Assembly: GCA_003022255.1 (NCBI GenBank)
Contig: PXPA01000013.1
Coordinates: forward strand, 1-5,664
From: Parcubacteria group bacterium SW_6_46_9
GTDB taxonomy: Bacteria; Patescibacteriota; Minisyncoccia; Phycocordibacterales; SW-6-46-9
Length of the DNA stretch: 5,664 bases
Reading direction: 5' to 3'
Part shown: one piece after another, positions 4,813-5,664 of the stretch
Layout of the letters: the number at the start of each line of letters is the position of its first letter
How positions within the stretch are numbered: the first letter of the stretch is position 1
Position numbers and translations under genes: made by a program
The notes under the pieces: model-generated
The model's input: the letters and a program-made list of their open reading frames with translations, nothing else
The model's database searches: none
What the model was told of the DNA's origin: nothing

Positions 4813-5664
4813 TTAATTTTTAGCAACCACCCTCTGCATCAGCTTTTGTAATGCCTCTTCCACGTTTTCAAACCCATCCGGATACGCTCCTCCGCGAGCA
4901 CCCTCTTTGTGGTTAACCTTTTTAAGATCAGCGTGGGTGTCCGGCCGTGCTGAAATAGATACCGTATCTGCCGGACCTTCGATTCGTGGCCGACCCTCAA
5001 ACTGCGGAACTTGTTTGGGATAATTATAAAATCCAGAATCTTCCAGTGAGCTCTGAAGATCATTCAGTCGTGATTGGGAAATTGAACCAGATTTTACTAA
5101 ACTTTTTACAACATACTGACGCTCATCTGTTTCCCGATAGGTTCTTGTGTATAAATTAAATTCTCCGGAAAACATTACACTTAAATCTCGGCCGGTCCGG
5201 TCGCCGTCTGTATAATCATCCTGACCTTTTGTGACCGAATAACGAAGGAAAACTGTTGATGATGCTGAACCAGCTGGTGATCGCGTCGAGTCTGTGGCAG
5301 TCTCAGCTGAGCTTGACGCACTAGACTGAGTCTGGGCGTCAAATTGCTCCTCGAGAAAATCTAAAGTACGGTTCCAGGCTTTTTCTGCTTTTTGTCGGTC
5401 GAAATCATAACTGTTACCACCTCGGTAGGTGGCAAAGTATGTGTTCGCGTTCGGATAGATGTACACTTTACTTCCCTTGTCCGCGCTCTCTAAATTAGTC
5501 TTAAACTTCCGAATCCAACTAACATCTGATCCATAATCTTCCCCGTAATGACCTAAGATGCTTGTCTTGAACTCAGAGAAATCGTCGACCGCCAAAAATT
5601 CGCCGTAATACGTCACCACTCCAGCCAAACCCATACCCTCTTTCGCCGCTCGATACACAATATC
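4813..5664 (-). CDS. Dienelactone-hydrolase-like protein fused to an unknown C-terminal domain (5' end outside window)
   Basis: The frame is open to the right edge, giving 283 residues of the C-terminal part. Residues 1-108 match the end of the alpha/beta-hydrolase dienelactone hydrolase family: GVVTYYGEFL (15-24), SILGHYGE (35-42), KVYIYPNA (66-73) and AEKAWNRTLDFLEE (93-106). In active members a Cys or Ser nucleophile (here off the window), an Asp after HxGxxD and a His in YxxAxHxF form the triad. Here the His position reads NTYF, with Thr75, and the Asp region reads GEDYGSDV (41-48) with altered spacing, so activity is doubtful. A Ser/Ala/Thr-rich linker (about 112-136) leads to a domain (137-283) I do not recognise. 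It has predicted beta-strands, a helix near SISQSRLNDLQSSLEDSG, and a segment FYNYPKQVPQFEG. The linker resembles those of the secreted M14 proteins and suggests export. GTG at 5658 is in frame but too far into the fold to be the start. Confidence 0.7.
   Translation of the reverse strand, partial: DIVYRAAKEGMGLAGVVTYYGEFLAVDDFSEFKTSILGHYGEDYGSDVSWIRKFKTNLESADKGSKVYIYPNANTYFATYRGGNSYDFDRQKAEKAWNRTLDFLEEQFDAQTQSSASSSAETATDSTRSPAGSASSTVFLRYSVTKGQDDYTDGDRTGRDLSVMFSGEFNLYTRTYRETDERQYVVKSLVKSGSISQSRLNDLQSSLEDSGFYNYPKQVPQFEGRPRIEGPADTVSISARPDTHADLKKVNHKEGARGGAYPDGFENVEEALQKLMQRVVAKN

Overview
This 5.66 kb window looks like a fragment of a Patescibacteria/CPR genome (Saccharibacteria or a Parcubacteria-type lineage; I cannot resolve which). 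The grounds are a pseudopilin of the kind these cells carry, short compact genes with almost no spacing, a run of secreted hydrolase-like proteins with Ser/Thr-rich linkers, a stand-alone class I glutamine amidotransferase, and start codons without Shine-Dalgarno sequences that sit just downstream of -10-like hexamers. TGA acts as a normal stop, so the recoded Gracilibacteria/Absconditabacteria are unlikely.

Layout. At the left edge (1-435, +) is the C-terminal part of a type IV pilin-like protein. Bases 436-1071 hold no intact gene. They contain a degenerate minus-strand reading frame that faintly resembles a pilin C-terminus (460-759). They also contain what I regard as the best discovery candidate: a minus-strand unit made of an extended -10 promoter (992-1000), a foldable three-helix region (905-986) and a strong intrinsic terminator (866-896). 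This predicts a free-standing structured RNA of about 128 nt that matches no family I recognise. Its promoter diverges from that of the glutamine amidotransferase gene (1072-1797, +), and a perfect 8-bp inverted repeat spans the two putative -35 boxes.

The rest of the window is a minus-strand gene series, read right to left. It starts with a partial dienelactone-hydrolase-like protein fused to an unknown C-terminal domain (4813-5664), then a VIT1/CCC1-family membrane protein (4269-4793), a MazG-like nucleotide pyrophosphohydrolase (3952-4254), and two tandem M14 metallocarboxypeptidase paralogs (2707-3918 and 1778-2701). Gaps are 5-33 bases. The last M14 gene overlaps the end of the amidotransferase gene tail to tail by 20 bases.

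Functional reading. The two M14 proteins are membrane-anchored and probably act outside the membrane. The downstream copy keeps every catalytic residue. The upstream copy has lost the third zinc ligand (His to Tyr) and the catalytic Glu (to Leu) and has gained an extra N-terminal domain, so the pair looks like an enzyme beside a pseudoenzyme. The dienelactone-hydrolase-like protein also seems to lack its catalytic His. MazG and VIT would serve nucleotide-pool clean-up and metal handling; nothing in the sequence ties them to the peptidases beyond shared orientation.
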